NCBI GenBank assembly: GCA_008638375.1
Contig: CM018052.1
Span: 2,219,001-2,283,000 of the forward strand
DNA: 64,000 nucleotides
Reading direction: 5' to 3'
Source of the DNA: Nyssa sinensis
Taxonomy: Eukaryota > Streptophyta > Magnoliopsida > Cornales > Nyssaceae
Below the pieces are notes generated by a model, which saw nothing but the letters and a program-made list of their open reading frames with translations, was not told the origin of the DNA and ran no database searches. A program made the position numbers and the translations under genes. Below are positions 10,723 through 22,797 of this stretch, in pieces (positions within the stretch are counted from its first letter, which is position 1; the number at the start of each line of letters is the position of its first letter).

Positions 10723-13700
10723 GCCTCCCAAGTGACCATTTTCTCTTATTTTCTGGTTAAGGCCCTGTTTGGTTGTCGCTAAATTCCAGTTTCACTGTTT
10801 TGGCCTTAACTCCCAATCTGTAACTCCTTTTTCAGTGCAGTTTCTTTCTGTCACTTCCTACTCAGAATATCTTCCATTGACCAAGGTCCAATGTCAGTTT
10901 TTATTTTCTCGAGTTTCCCATAATTAGCTAATTCGAGTTTTATCACTATTAAAAATAGGCATTAAATTAGCTAAACCTGACATTTCATTCCCAAAACAGT
11001 TTTCTCATATACAAAACATGTCGGTTACGAGATTGGGGTATTACAGAACCCGTTGGAGACGTGTATATATGGCAGTCCAAAAGTTTCCATAGCTGTGTAG
11101 ATTTGGTTGACAGAGGTGAACAGGTTCTATCTCTATCTTTTTTGTTCCATTTTGGTTGCTGTGATGAAGGCACGGCCGTGAGGCTTGAATGACGACTAGG
11201 GATGCAACGGATGATGGTAGAGTCTTTGTTAATTTGGTGTCGGATCAGTGGGTCATCACCGAGTTGATCTCTCAACTCCGTGCAGAGCACCGTAAGGAGG
11301 GATGCTGTGCAGAAATCGCCCCTGTTCTACTAGCTGCTTCAGTTCGGTGGGTTTAAGGAATACGCCTGTTGCGTGTTATGTAGTTGTATAGCTTGATTTG
11401 TTGAGGGAAAAAGGAAGCTGCAGCAGGTAGTGTGTATATGCATGTGTGCGTGTTTGCGTAGCAGGGGAGATGCTAGTGCGGCTTTGAACTGTGTAGTTGT
11501 ACCGGTTTTGCAAGATGGCTCGAAATTGAGTGAAGTTTGCTGCAGGGGTTGAATCACATTGGATGTGTGGATCGTTGGAGAGTCGGTTAGATTAGGTTGG
11601 ATGGATGTTGCGGTTTAGTAGAGTTCCTCTATTTCCACCACTTCAGTTGAGAACAAAGGAAACGAAAGAGCAGTGGTCCCTGGTCTTGCAATAGAGCTGC
11701 TGTTCAGCAATGGGGATTAGGGAACCAGCAGCTATTGGATGTTTTGATTGTTGAGAAGAATTGGAGGTTCAAAATTTGAATATATGTTCTGCATTTCTAA
11801 GGTAGGATTCATCTTATGGAAGAGCAACAGGTGGAGGTATATATGTGTAGGTATGGGTGCCGCAGAACTGCTGGATCGGGTGATTTGTAGGTAGCAGTTT
11901 TATGGGATAAAAGAGAGAGAGGATGTTCGGGTTTAGGATTCCTTAATTTCCTGTAGCACTACCGTATATCAGGCCATGCTTGTGGACTGAATTAGGAATC
12001 TTGAAGGGCCAACATCAGTGCATTTATGCAACAACTCTTAAGGAGTACAAGAAATATGTAGAGAAGAAGAGAGCAGCAACTGTTATGCGTCAATAGCAGC
12101 AGCAGCGCACAACAGTAGGGAGTTCCATTATTGTCCCAAGATTATTGTGGTTGAGACATTCTTGACTTTGAATTTCTGTAATCAAACTCCTGCTGGTATT
12201 TCATGGTTACTGCTATAATTAGGCAATACGCAGGATTAATTGAATACGTAGGTAGTATCATGTGAAGGTTTTGAAGATAGGTCATAGTTGCTAGCAAAAT
12301 TAATCGAGGAGATTGTCCAGGCGGACCTTGAGGTGTTGCGTAGTGGTTTATTTATGGAATCCAAATGAGGTCTAGTCATTCTTGTTGGGATATTATGCAG
12401 ATGATTCAACATATGCAAAGAAGGGAAAGTTCTTCAATATTTGATGGATGGGATGATAAAGGGGCAGAATCTGTCAGGATCATCATCTGCTTGGGTGATA
12501 AGGACTGAAAAAGAGAGAAATCAGTAACTGGAACTCTGATTCCAGGTTTTCCAAATGAATCCAATGGTACCAATATCAGGTGATTGCTTCCTCTCCATCT
12601 TTGCTCCTATACTGACCCAATATTTCTTAGTAAGATACTAAATTGCAACTTGTCATGATACTTGACAAATATGAACATCTTTTATGGTTTTGTGGTTGCT
12701 AATTATCAAGTCAATAATAATAAATTTAGTTTTGTGCCTACCAAATTATAACGCTTTGCATAAGGATTAAATAAGTGCTTGATAAATAACGATAGAGTCC
12801 AAATGACTATATTATAACCCTGATAGCCTTAGAAGAAACCTAATAAGAGGGTATTAGGCTACTAGGCTATCTTAGGTAATCCGATAGGCGCCTAAGATGA
12901 TGAATAAGTTTTGAATGGTTAAATTCTAACCCGTCTGTAATTAATGATAATTAATCAGGATGATGATTATTGAGGATATGCATGGAAGTGCCTAACACAT
13001 CTGAAAGATATCAGTGAATAGAGATAAGCATAGTAAACTGTGAGTAACACGGACTCCTGACTTGGTGTATATTTTCTGTACTATCTAAACTTGTATACTA
13101 AACTGCTTTATATGCTGAACTGTTTATACACTGAACTGTTTTAAATGCATATGCTTTCATGCATACCTATTGATCTGCATTACTTGTGGCATGATTTTGT
13201 TCTATCCTGCCTTCTGATATATCCTGTTGATTCTGTTGAAGTTTGTTGCTCTGTTACCTGTCCTTTAGAGTCTGTTTGATTCTGTTTGTCATGTTGAGTC
13301 TTATCTAGGGCCCACTACGGGATTGAGTATATCAATAGATAGATAGCTGGCTCTGTGAGACGCCCAAAACTCAGCATCCGCTCAATCCTATCTGATCTGT
13401 TCCACTATAATACTAGCCCAGTAGTGTGCTGTGGGGACATAGGCCTCCATGTGTGGGGTGGGTGACTGACGGATTATCTTGTGCGGCATCCCACATTGCT
13501 GGGGAAGGTTCAGGCACTTTGAGCTATATCCGTTCTATTTGAGCTGTATCTGTTCTACTTGATCTGCATTGTTCTATCTGAGTTACATTTGAGCATGCAT
13601 ATATATATATATATATATATATATGAACTGGTTTTGAAACCCATGGCAGGAACCTACGTTACTCACTGAGCTTGTTTAAGCTCATTCCATTTATTTAACA

Positions 13701-14216
13701 TTTTTCAAGTTATAACTCCATTGGACTAGAAGGTACAAGGAGATGATACTAGTAGGCCGTGAAGCATTTCAAGTACGGATCTGTTAGCATTGATATGTGG
13801 AGACTTGGGTTCTAATGGATTGATCCTAGCTATTCAGGTGAGCGTAATAATATAGTTAACTTTATTCATGTATAATAGATGTGTAGGGACGTGGCTCATG
13901 GTAATGGTACTCTAGAGGAATCTGATAAGCTCTGTGTCATATATCTGTTATAGATGTGCTCTATGGTTAGAGTTATTAGCTATCTGATTTTAGATTTGCT
14001 CTGTGGTACATACTTATGAGGTATATAGTTGAGTTGCATTCCCGAGATAACAAGGTTTTAATTTCCGTTGTTCTGACCCTGCATTTGGAATGCAATTCAT
14101 CGTAAGTTCAGAAGATTGCCTTTGGTTGGTCACATTGTCGGTCGGAGACTGCCAAGGCGGCTAACTGGCATCACATCTTCAGCATCCGCGTAGGGTGGGG
14201 TGCGGGATGTGACACT

Positions 14217-15719
14217 ACTAGAGCCCCGACTCTGAAGGCTTCAGGATCGCATCCGGCACCGCAGGAGCCTCATCCCCAAGCAGCACCAATCCCGTCAGCT
14301 CGGAACCCTCCTCCATCCGAGGGACGGGCTCAGCCCGACTACCTTGAAGTCGAGGCTGTGAGGCAAGGTTCACAAGAGGTCCAGTTCAGAGACCCACGGA
14401 GGGTCGAAGAAATTGCTGAATCTATGGACTGAACAATAGCTTTGAGAGGTACCCAGAACCCTCCAGAGCAAGATGAGTTGGCCAGGCTGCTCGGTAGACT
14501 TGCTACCCCATTTACTCCTGCCATCATGTCAGAAGAAAGGCCCAGGAAGTTCATGGTGCCAAAATTCACCCTGTACAATGGGACTGGAGACCTAGGAGAT
14601 CATCTCTCACACTACTAGCATACGATGGCCCTCCACAGGGCTTCTGATGCTTTTATGTGCCGAACTTTCATTACCAGCTTAAAGGGAACTGCTCTGAAAT
14701 GGTTCCATCACCTCCCTCCGAACTCAATTACCGGCTTCTATGAGCTCAGTAGGCAATTCCTGGATAGATTTATGACCAGCAGAAGGCTTAGAAGGGGACC
14801 AGAACTCCTGTTAAACGTCAAGCAGACTAAGGAGGAGTCTCTTAGACCCTACATTGCACGCTTTAATGCCGAACTCACAGAGATCACCGACTGCAGCCCA
14901 AGATTCCTTGTAGCTACCTTAACTGCTGGACTTGCTCACGGTGGCTTCAAAGATTCCTTGACCAAAAGCCCTCCTGCCGACATGGCGGCATTAATGGACC
15001 GGGCCAGGAAGTACATCAACTTGGAAGAAGCCAACCGCACATCCCAGAAAGGCAAAAAGCAGAACCAGAGGGATAATTCGAAAAGGGAGGATCATAAGAA
15101 GAAGGACCATAGAAGAGACCCTAGCAAGAAGAGAGCCAGGAGTCCAAAAAAGAGAACGGCACCCAAGGCTGTTTACAATTCTGGACCATGGGAGTTCACT
15201 AATTTTACCCCTCTAAACACTACACCAAATCAGATGCTTCGGCAGATCCGAGATTGGGAAAACCTAAGATGGCCAAAACCCATCAAAGGAGATCCCAGCC
15301 TCTGGGACACAGGTAAATATTGTAATTTCCACAAAGATCATAGGCATACGACTAACTCATGCAGGTCCCTTAGATATGAGATTGAGCAACTCATAAAGAA
15401 AGGATGTCTCTGGGCGTTCCTTAAGCAGGACGGGAGGCAAAATCCCTACAAAGACAAGCCTTAGCAGCGGATAGAGCAGAGGCCTGAGCAAAGACAGGAG
15501 TAGAGGGAAGTTCGAAACGAGCCTCAAAGACAGAACAACCATGTCATCTATGTCCTCCATGCAGACTCCCCTACTACAGGAATGTCCAACAGGGCAAGGA
15601 AGAGATATACTTGGGAGGCCAGGGCTACCCCAGATGTATTGCAGATCTCCAACTTTGAAAAGAGGCTCAAACCAGTACTGGAGATCCAATTCATAGAACA
15701 GGATCTAGTAGGGGTGCAC
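14217..15719 (+). pseudogene. gag of the Tat-type element
   Basis: The gag frame is open from the insertion junction. It holds a Retrotrans_gag capsid domain from about 14560 (KFTLYNGTGDLGDHL, later TALKWFHHLPPNSITGF and FLDRFMTSRRLRRG), a basic Lys/Arg-rich tract (15050-15160), and one CCHC-like cluster near 15331 (CNFHKDHRHTTNSC, CX3HX4HX4C-like) as in Tat gag. In-frame stops: TGA 14430-14432, TAG 14616-14618, TAG 15462-15464 and TAG 15501-15503. The frame ends GVH at the target site tgcac and resumes at 22339. Confidence 0.9.
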
Positions 15720-17677
15720 TGTCATGACCCGAAACCCACCCTATGTGGATCTCGTGTCGCGGGGCCGGCCCAATGGCCGTCCCTACTTTTTCCATTCTTT
15801 TACCAATGATAACAGTAAATAATGTAAACATGACATTAAAGTGCGGAAGCTTTATTACAATTATTGTTCAAAAACTAAACTTAAACTAACAATATACTGA
15901 TCATGAACCACTCTTAGGTGGTGAGTACATGGGAGAGACTTCATTCACTACTATCATGCTCCTCGACTGTCACCTTAAGCTCCTGATCTCCTACTGTGGC
16001 TGTAACATTCTCACCTGAAAAATTTGTAAGGGGGGGTGAGCTAATAAAGCCTAGTAAGTAAAAGCCTATCTCAAATACGGGTTATAGATTACATAGGAAA
16101 ACATGAATTCAAGATAACATGATAGCCAGTCATGACAAGGATTTCAGTTAGCAGTAAAGTGCCACAAGACCAATGAACAGTAAAGCCCAATAATCACAAT
16201 CAACATGAATACTGCCATAGTAAAACGGTCACAGTCAAACACAATTATTGAGTGAACAGTTAACATCAATGCATACGAAATGCCCTCATAACTCTATATG
16301 TAAGAAAACCCCCATCACCATATGTCCAATCATGGATTTGCCTGTAGGTCCTGTCAATAGGCCCATAGGTCCAGTCAATCGATAAAAACACTTCCATCAC
16401 CATTTGTCCATTTACAGTCTCAACATGCAATGTATGAACTAACTTGACATGCATACAATGATAGGGGTTAGTACAATGCATCAAATCATGAGATATCAGT
16501 CAATAGGCCTCCACCAGATAGGACAATATCAATGGCGGGAACAATAACAGTAGATACATACATGAGTACAAGTCTTGGCAGTAGTAGAAAGATCATGGCT
16601 TGGAAAACCACGTATAAGAGATAAGAATCCACTTACCTTTTCAGTGCGTCCTAGTAGTCCGTGATTTTCCCTTTCCCTTTTGAGTCTCCTATATATTAGT
16701 AAACACGTTTCAGCTTTAATGACATTGTTAAATTTATGCCTCGCTACTTTAAATATCTCTTTTATTACTTTATACTTTTACGACTTCCAATTTGATCTAA
16801 TTTACCCAAGGGTGAAATGGTCATTTACACGTCTCTATTTTTTGGGTTCCATTTTCATAAATTGGACTTCACTGTTGAGTCCAGAAGGTTTGAAATAATA
16901 AAAATTCACTATTTACTTAACTCAATCGGAGTTCGTTTGACTCACCTTCAACGTAGAGCCATTTTGGACATTTTGGTGTTCTACGGGTATTCTATTTTTT
17001 GGGACTCCGTCTCGTGAAACGGACCTCACCATTAAATCCAGAAGGTCCAAAACAGTAAATTTTCATTATTCACTCAATTAATTTACGCATCAAAATTTAA
17101 TTCAAATATGTTTAAGTTTCTTAATTATTTAATTTATTTAATTGGGTCTAATATATATATATATATATATATATATTATTTGAAGCAAAATAAATCACAT
17201 GTGGCACAGTGGTTTAAGCTTCTCACCCTTTCCCCCTTGGTCACAGTCTGTCCAAACCATTTTTTCCCATTTTTTTTATTTGTTTTCTATTTCCTTTCAT
17301 TTCCTGTATATGTTTAAGGTAATCATTGGATAGCTTCTCCTTTTCAACCAAACACCCTCCAAACTTAAATTTAAAAGTTTACCCATAAAGTAATACGGTT
17401 GGGCAGTCATCTGAATGGGTGGGCCAGGTCGGACCCGACCCGGTTTGGCCCAAAATAAATCACAAAACCAGCAGCAGAATTACACAACCCAAATTTTTTT
17501 TTTTTCTCTATAAATGTCGTTTCCCATCTCAGTTCTAGTTTCTTCTTTTTTTTCCTTTATTCAAATTTCAATATCAACCAATTTCCATGCTTAACAAGAT
17601 TCTAAAATCAATCTATACTTGTGCTCAAAATTTAAAACAACCCGAAAATGATCCATCACACAAACCTGATTCGGTTC

Positions 17678-18166
17678 CTAGCTTGCGGTGATTTCTTCTT
17701 CCTCTAACCTTGACAGCCTCTCAGCATCCTGTTTCTTCTTTAGTGGATCATCAACTTCCCTGGAAAAAGCATCTCCCACACCATATAGAGAACGGCGTAA
17801 TCGCATCATGCCTCAATCAACAATTGTTTGTCAGGATATGCACAATTCACATGAAGCCAGTATTCTGAACTCACATCACTCCGAACCTTGCTTTGCAACT
17901 CTGCTAGCTTTAGTCCATAGAGTTCAAGCAAGCACTTCGACTACAAGTCCTCGCCTCTGCTTGTAGGTAATTCTTTGACTTCAGTTAAACGATGCTAAAT
18001 GTGGCTCTAGGAATGACTTTCCCTTGATTCTGTCAATCCAAAACCAGAAATGCAACTTGGTCGTTGCTTCACCAGTGCATCCTCTAGGTCTTTCATCAAA
18101 TCTCCTTCATCTGAAATCCCAAGACGATCCAAAACCTTCTCGACGGCGTCAGCATCAGATCCGCCC
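17678..18166 (-). pseudogene. Possible captured host-gene fragment inside a solo LTR
   Basis: Two protein-like blocks lie on the minus strand. One, 18166-18010, contains AVEKVLDRLGISDEGDLMKD and then LEDALVKQRPS. The other, about 17820-17681, contains [15 protein letters not shown] and then [16 protein letters not shown]. Both are acidic, helix-rich and read like globular or coiled-coil host protein rather than retrotransposon protein. Composition is less AT-rich than the surrounding LTR. Stops separate the blocks, so it is not expressed as one protein. I cannot identify the parent gene. The first block is cut at its 5' side by the nested solo LTR at 18167. Confidence 0.4.
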
Positions 18167-18562
18167 TGTAAGAATTTGAAATTTTGAAACAAATTTTTTA
18201 TTTATTTGTTATTATTATTATTATTTGGTTTGATTCAAATGTTGTAAACGCATATGATGGAATGTATGTATTTATATATAAATATATTACATGTATGTTA
18301 TGTGCATATATTTATGCATATATATATATATAACAGGTGCACTATGTGTGTCTAGATCAGTGTGTGTACTGATGTGTGTGTGTTTTAAATATAATATACA
18401 TACATATATATATATATACACACATGTTGCGTGTGAGTGTGTGTGTGCAAGAGGTGGAGTGTGTGAGTGTATAAGAGTGTTGAGTGTACAGAAGGTGTAG
18501 TGGGTGTAAGTGTGTTTTGTGTGTGCATGTTAGAGTGTTGAGTGGTGTAGGCCAAACCGTAG

Positions 18563-18563
<1 letters not shown>

Positions 18564-18615
<52 letters not shown>
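18564..18615. repeat. (GA)n microsatellite
   Basis: A run of agag about 50 bases long with one interruption. It generates long artificial Leu/Ser ORFs on the opposite strand. Confidence 0.95.
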
Positions 18616-18616
<1 letters not shown>

Positions 18617-20770
18617 GGTAGGGGCAGTGTGTTGGATATGTGTATATGCATGTGTACCTTGGGTAAGAGGGAAGAAGAAAAATAGAGGGAAAGAGATGAG
18701 GCAACGTGAGAGGGACTGAAGGAGTTCGAAGGATTCAAATGGAAGGAAAATTAGAAGGAAGAAAGGTGCGGCAACACCTTGAAACTCAGGAAAGAGGTAT
18801 GCCCAGGTTCACTTTTGTTTCTAAATTTTTAAGGCATGATAGCTTAGTTTGATTTATGAGGTTTGTAAAGCATGAAAAAAATGGAAGCAAATGAAAAAAA
18901 GAATCAAATTGAAAGGCTGAAAAATAAGAGAGAAAAGTGGAATTACAGGTGGTTGGAATAATCTGGGTTTTTAAGATTTTATGTATGAGATTTAGTTTAA
19001 ATGGGATAGAATTAATCCCTTGAGGTGCAGGAAGCCAATGGGGACAAATTGGGTTTAAAACCGTGGGAAAAAGGGGCTGGAAAATGGGAAAAAAATTAGA
19101 TCATCAGAGGTCTAGGTTCTTGATCGGAAAACTGATCTGGGCACCAAAAAGAATTGGGTGTTTGGGGTCTAAAGCAGTTCCAAAAGACTATAAAATTTTA
19201 GGATCAGTTTGATGCAAAAATATCTAAAAACCCACGTAAAAAACGTAAGTAAAATGAGGGTAGTAGTTGCAGTTCGGCGACCGGCCAGAATCCTGACCGG
19301 GGAAGAAGATCGGAGAGTCGTGGGGGGGACGTAGGGGCGTTGGGCCGTGGACTTGGGCCTGCTTGATTTTAAAAAGAGTTGGGCTGTTTTGTTTTAAAAT
19401 GGGTTGGGCCTATTTTGATTTTTGAATTCTTGGGCCTATTTTGATTTTTGAATTCTTAGGCCTCTTTAATTTTAAGTGATTGGGCCTGTTGGGTTGGGCT
19501 GAATGAAATAAATTGAAAAGAGATTGGGGGCTATTTGGCTGCAGTTTAATAAATTGGGTTGAGGCCAATTTGGGGAAATAGGGATATCTTATCCCAACTT
19601 TGGAAATTGGGCATTGTTTCGCTGTCCTGATTTAGGGTAGTTAAACCAAGAATTTTGATTTGACCCCTTAGCTTTTAGAAATTCTGATTTGACCCAAGAA
19701 ATTTTAATTATTATAATTAGGCCCCAAAATAAAAATATTAATTTAATTAATTAGATTAATTTAATTAATTAAAACATTATGAAATACCCCGGAGTCCAAA
19801 CAAGGCAAGCCATATATGTTTTCTGACTATCTTGAACCTCCTAAGACCAACGGTGAGGTCTGTGACACGAGGTGAGGTCCCGAAAAATAAAAGACCCGTA
19901 GAACCCTTAAAAATTACCAAAATGCTCCTAAGTCAAAACACAGTCAAACGAACCTCGATTAAAATAAAAATATAGTGGGTTTTTATTATTTCGAGCATTC
20001 TGGACTCAACCGTAGGGTCCGATTTACGAGAAGAGGTCTTGAGAACTAGGAAACCGTGAAAGTACAAAATGACCGTTTTGCCCTTTTTGATACAAATGTC
20101 CAAATTCAGTTCCGCGAAAGCCTAAATCTATTTTCTTCGACGTTCTAGACCCAATGGTAGAATTTATTTTGGCAAAATAGAAACCAATAAAATAGAGACA
20201 TAAAATTTGATGAATAACATAATTCAAGTAGCCAATGAACTAAGTGGTATTTCATGATTTTAGGAACACTGAAAGGCAAAGGGAAGGCGGTCTGACCTTC
20301 TGCAGTCTGACCGTTAGTTCCGCTACGCAGCAAGCACTACTTCTTAGGATTGAGACCAACCCGTCAAGTATGACATATTGTGCTAAGTAAGAAATAGAAT
20401 TAAGTTTAGGAATAACTACCATGTTGACTTGATGATTCGCATGTTTGTTTTATTACTCATATGCTTATGTGCTCCTTGTTATCTTGTTGAAAGTTTGGTG
20501 ATGAATGTGAATCATGACTATGTGTATATCGCATGTGTTAGCATAGTGTGTGGATTATGTTTTTTTGAGAATTGTTGGGATTATGAAATATGTGACTTAA
20601 AGCATGTGTTAAATGGACTATGCATGACATGTGACCTTGATGAAAGGATCTTCTGATTTGAATGTTATTGTGTAATACATCATTTAAAATATACTTCATG
20701 TGTGGATATGATGCTTTATTGAGATTACATTATGGTATGGTGGAATTAAAGCATATTGGCATAGTATGAT

Positions 20771-20907
20771 TCCTTGGACATGACATGACATGACATGACA
20801 TGACATGACATGATATTGCATTTGGTACCCGAACCAGCGGGAGCAATCCGCGAAGGGACATGATATTGCATTTGGTACCCGAACCAACGGGAGCGATCCG
20901 TGAAGGA
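20771..20907. repeat. (ATGAC)n run and a 50-bp tandem duplication
   Basis: About eight copies of the pentamer tgaca are followed by two copies of a 50-base unit. The two copies start at gatattgcatttggtaccc (20812 and 20862) and carry the phrase cgaaccarcgggagc. Confidence 0.9.
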
Positions 20908-21019
20908 ACATTACATTACATGAGTTGACATGGGTGTGACATAGAGTTGACATGGCATAGAGTTGCATGGGTGTGTCACGCATATTTTTATTGTATTGTA
21001 TTAATGAATTCCCGAATGT

Positions 21020-21200
21020 GTGATGAATCTTGTTAATGCATTGTATGGATGAATTGGATGGCATGTAGGTTATAATTGTTTTGAATCTTGTTAATGCATT
21101 GTATGGATGAATTGGATGGCATGTAGGTTATAATTGTTTTGAATATTATTAATGCATTGTATGGATGAATAGGATGGCATGTAGGTTATAATTGTGCATA
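21020..21200. repeat. 58-bp tandem repeat, three copies
   Basis: Units containing ttgttaatgcattgtatgg begin near 21030, 21088 and 21146, exactly 58 bases apart, with few differences. A decayed fourth copy follows to about 21320. Confidence 0.9.
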
Positions 21201-21965
21201 GAGATATAACTGTACACCTGCACATGCCACGCTTTAGATCATGTTAATGAGTTGGATGGCATGTAGATTATTGCTAGTACATTGTATGGATGACATTGAA
21301 TGAATGTAGATATAATTGTACACTTGTACATGCCACGCCCTTAATTTTGTTTCTTGCATTAGCATTATATTGTACCAGCAGTTGAGCTAACTCATTCGTG
21401 GGACACCATTTCAGATGGGACCCCGGCTACGCGAGACTTAGAGATGCTTTGATTGAGAATTATATTTGGCTTGTGGAGTGTGTTTGGTGTTGTACAAGGG
21501 CATAAGCCCTAGACTATTTTGTGATTTTTGTGCGTTGTAAGGAAATAGGCAGGACCTTATGCATTGTATCAGAATAGTGGATTGAATTGGTGTTGAAGTG
21601 TACTTGATTGTCCTTTATTCCCTTATTATTTTATTTCCATTTCGTCTCGTCAGTCACGCCTCGGGTTCGTTGGAATTCGGGGCGTGACACGCCCACACCG
21701 CTACTCTTTATTTCTCTCTCTCTCTCTCTTGCCTTTTCATTCTCTGCGCATAACTCCCATCCGTTTTTTTCTCTCTCTTTTTTTTTTTTTTTTTCCTTTC
21801 AGTTACACGTTGTAACTCATGCACATTTACCTTCACATTTATATGGTTATATATTTATATCTATACATATATAAATATATATATTTCAATTCCAATTTTT
21901 TTTTAATTAACCCCCCGATCCTTCATAACCCACTCTCCCTTTCCACTTTCCACCTTGTTGCATGA

Positions 21966-22000
<35 letters not shown>

Positions 22001-22333
22001 ACTACAGGTACCCACGATCCAACCTGTCACATATATATAGTTTACACGGATATATAAAAAAAAAATTTATTATTTATATTTTTTTTAACCTTATCTTTAT
22101 TTTATTATTAACTTTTATCTTCCCCTTTTTTATTTTAATTTATTTATTTCAACTTCATTTTTTTTTTATATTTCGGTATCCATTCGTGGTTCGCTCGGGC
22201 AACGCCCGGAAACTATTCGTATTTCAAAAACCATTGAATTTCTAACCGTTCCATTTTATTCAATATTAAATAAGAAGCTTTATCGATTCGGTTTACATAG
22301 CCCGTTCAGTCACATCTGGGTCAGGGTGTTACA

Positions 22334-22797
22334 TGCACTGCCCTCATAGTGATGCCCTCGTCATCATTCTCAAGATTGCCAATTTCGAGATCAGGAGAGT
22401 TCTGGTTGACACTGGCAGCTCCGTCAATATATTGTTCCATGAGCCACTCAAACAGATGGGGATGGACCACAACAGCATCAAGCCTACCACTGCCGTAATG
22501 GCAGCGTTTGATGGCAATCTCAGTACCCCATTTGGAAGGATCGACTTGCCCACTACTGTAGGGGAAGGTGAAGGGCAGAAAACCACCATCAAAGAGTACA
22601 TGGTGTTGAATATGAAATCTCCCTACAATGTCATAATTAGGAGACCATGGTTGCACCAGATAGGGGCGGTCACCTCTATCCTCCATCAATGTCTGAAGTA
22701 TGTTCACAACCAGAATGTTTATTCTGTCAGAGGGTGCCAGCCAACCTCTCGAGAGTGCCATGCCATTGCACTCAAGGAAAAGACTGCCAAATAGCAA
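22334..22797 (+). pseudogene. Protease domain of the Tat-type element
   Basis: After the duplicated tgcac the gag frame resumes as CPHSDALVI. The retropepsin active site RVLVDTGSSVNILF and the later NVIIRRPWL are clear. Pro and RT are joined in one frame by a short linker with one stop at the end of this stretch (22792-22794). It is part of a single decayed gag-pol; aspartate and glycine of the active site are intact. Confidence 0.9.

Larger units (their letters stand above)
7282..11045 (-). mobile_element. Solo LTR (3.8 kb) with 5-bp target duplication gaacc
   Basis: Reads TGTCACATCCCCC... to ...GGGGTATTACA on the + strand, the reverse complement of the large-LTR family ends, so it is inserted in antisense to its host LTR. 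It is flanked by gaacc at 7277-7281 and 11046-11050. One LTR with one target duplication and no interior means LTR-LTR recombination removed the rest. It contains the subrepeat box ccattgagtccgga at 8573, 8853 and 8996, a tRNA-like block at 10655-10722 and an 84-codon sense ORF at 8217-8471. Confidence 0.92.
4609..14214 (+). mobile_element. Non-autonomous large-LTR gypsy-type element (LARD-like)
   Basis: The element consists of the end of a 5' LTR (4609-4968), a PBS (4972-4984), a 1.6-kb interior with no meaningful ORF, a polypurine tract, and a 3' LTR (6589-14214) inflated by a solo LTR at 7282-11045. Without that insert the 3' LTR is about 3.9 kb, so almost all of the element is LTR: the definition of a large retrotransposon derivative (LARD). 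The sequence before the 3' LTR (ggggacaaaactcttttgaa) resembles the polypurine region of Tekay-like gypsy elements, suggesting such an element supplies the enzymes (inference). The right target copy would be ctact (14215-14219); the left one is off the window. The element lies in the gag 5' region of the Tat element. Confidence 0.85.
6589..14214 (+). repeat. 3' LTR of the LARD-like element (interrupted)
   Basis: Starts TGTAACACCCCGAAAATTCG and ends GGGATGTGACA. The piece 6589-7281 continues at 11051 after the solo LTR inserted at 7282. Segments from 6667 on match the solo LTR at 52242 (for example the phrase attaatccagaccat and the phrase gagcctcgg), so both belong to one family. It carries the shared hairpin GAGCTTGTTTAAGCTC at 13668-13683, an (AT)n run at 13598-13624 and no protein-coding sequence I recognise. 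Confidence 0.85.
18167..21689 (+). mobile_element. Nested solo LTR (3.5 kb), target duplication cgccc
   Basis: Starts TGTAAGAATTTG and ends GGGGCGTGACA; cgccc flanks it at 18162-18166 and 21690-21694. Its polarity is opposite to the LTR it sits in. The 3' end matches the chromovirus LTR at 2574. It contains a (GA)n run (18564-18615), the subrepeat box in reverse (near 19845, 20005 and 20146), and tandem repeats at 20771-21200. Confidence 0.92.
15720..22333 (-). mobile_element. Solo LTR inserted between gag and protease, target duplication tgcac
   Basis: Starts TGTCATGACCCGAAACCC and ends GGGTGTTACA on the + strand, flanked by tgcac at 15715-15719 and 22334-22338. It is antisense to the Tat element. 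Removing the nested solo LTR at 18167-21689 leaves about 3.1 kb. It matches the solo LTR at 57015-61370 at both ends, and its 22333 end matches the LTR starting at 62772 over more than 150 bases. It also contains a gene-like fragment at 17678-18166 that I do not see in the sister copy. Confidence 0.92.

Noticed and set aside
18150..18192. A 3' splice acceptor (ttcttacag) before the gene-like block at 18166
   Set aside because: The junction is the start of the nested solo LTR (TGTAAGAATTTG) preceded by its target duplication cgccc, not an intron border.
18357..18738. Two long minus-strand ORFs
   Set aside because: Products of GT and GA microsatellites (Leu/Ser/Thr/His runs).
22321..22797. 158-codon minus-strand ORF overlapping the Tat protease
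   Set aside because: Shadow of the protease frame, which has clear retropepsin motifs.
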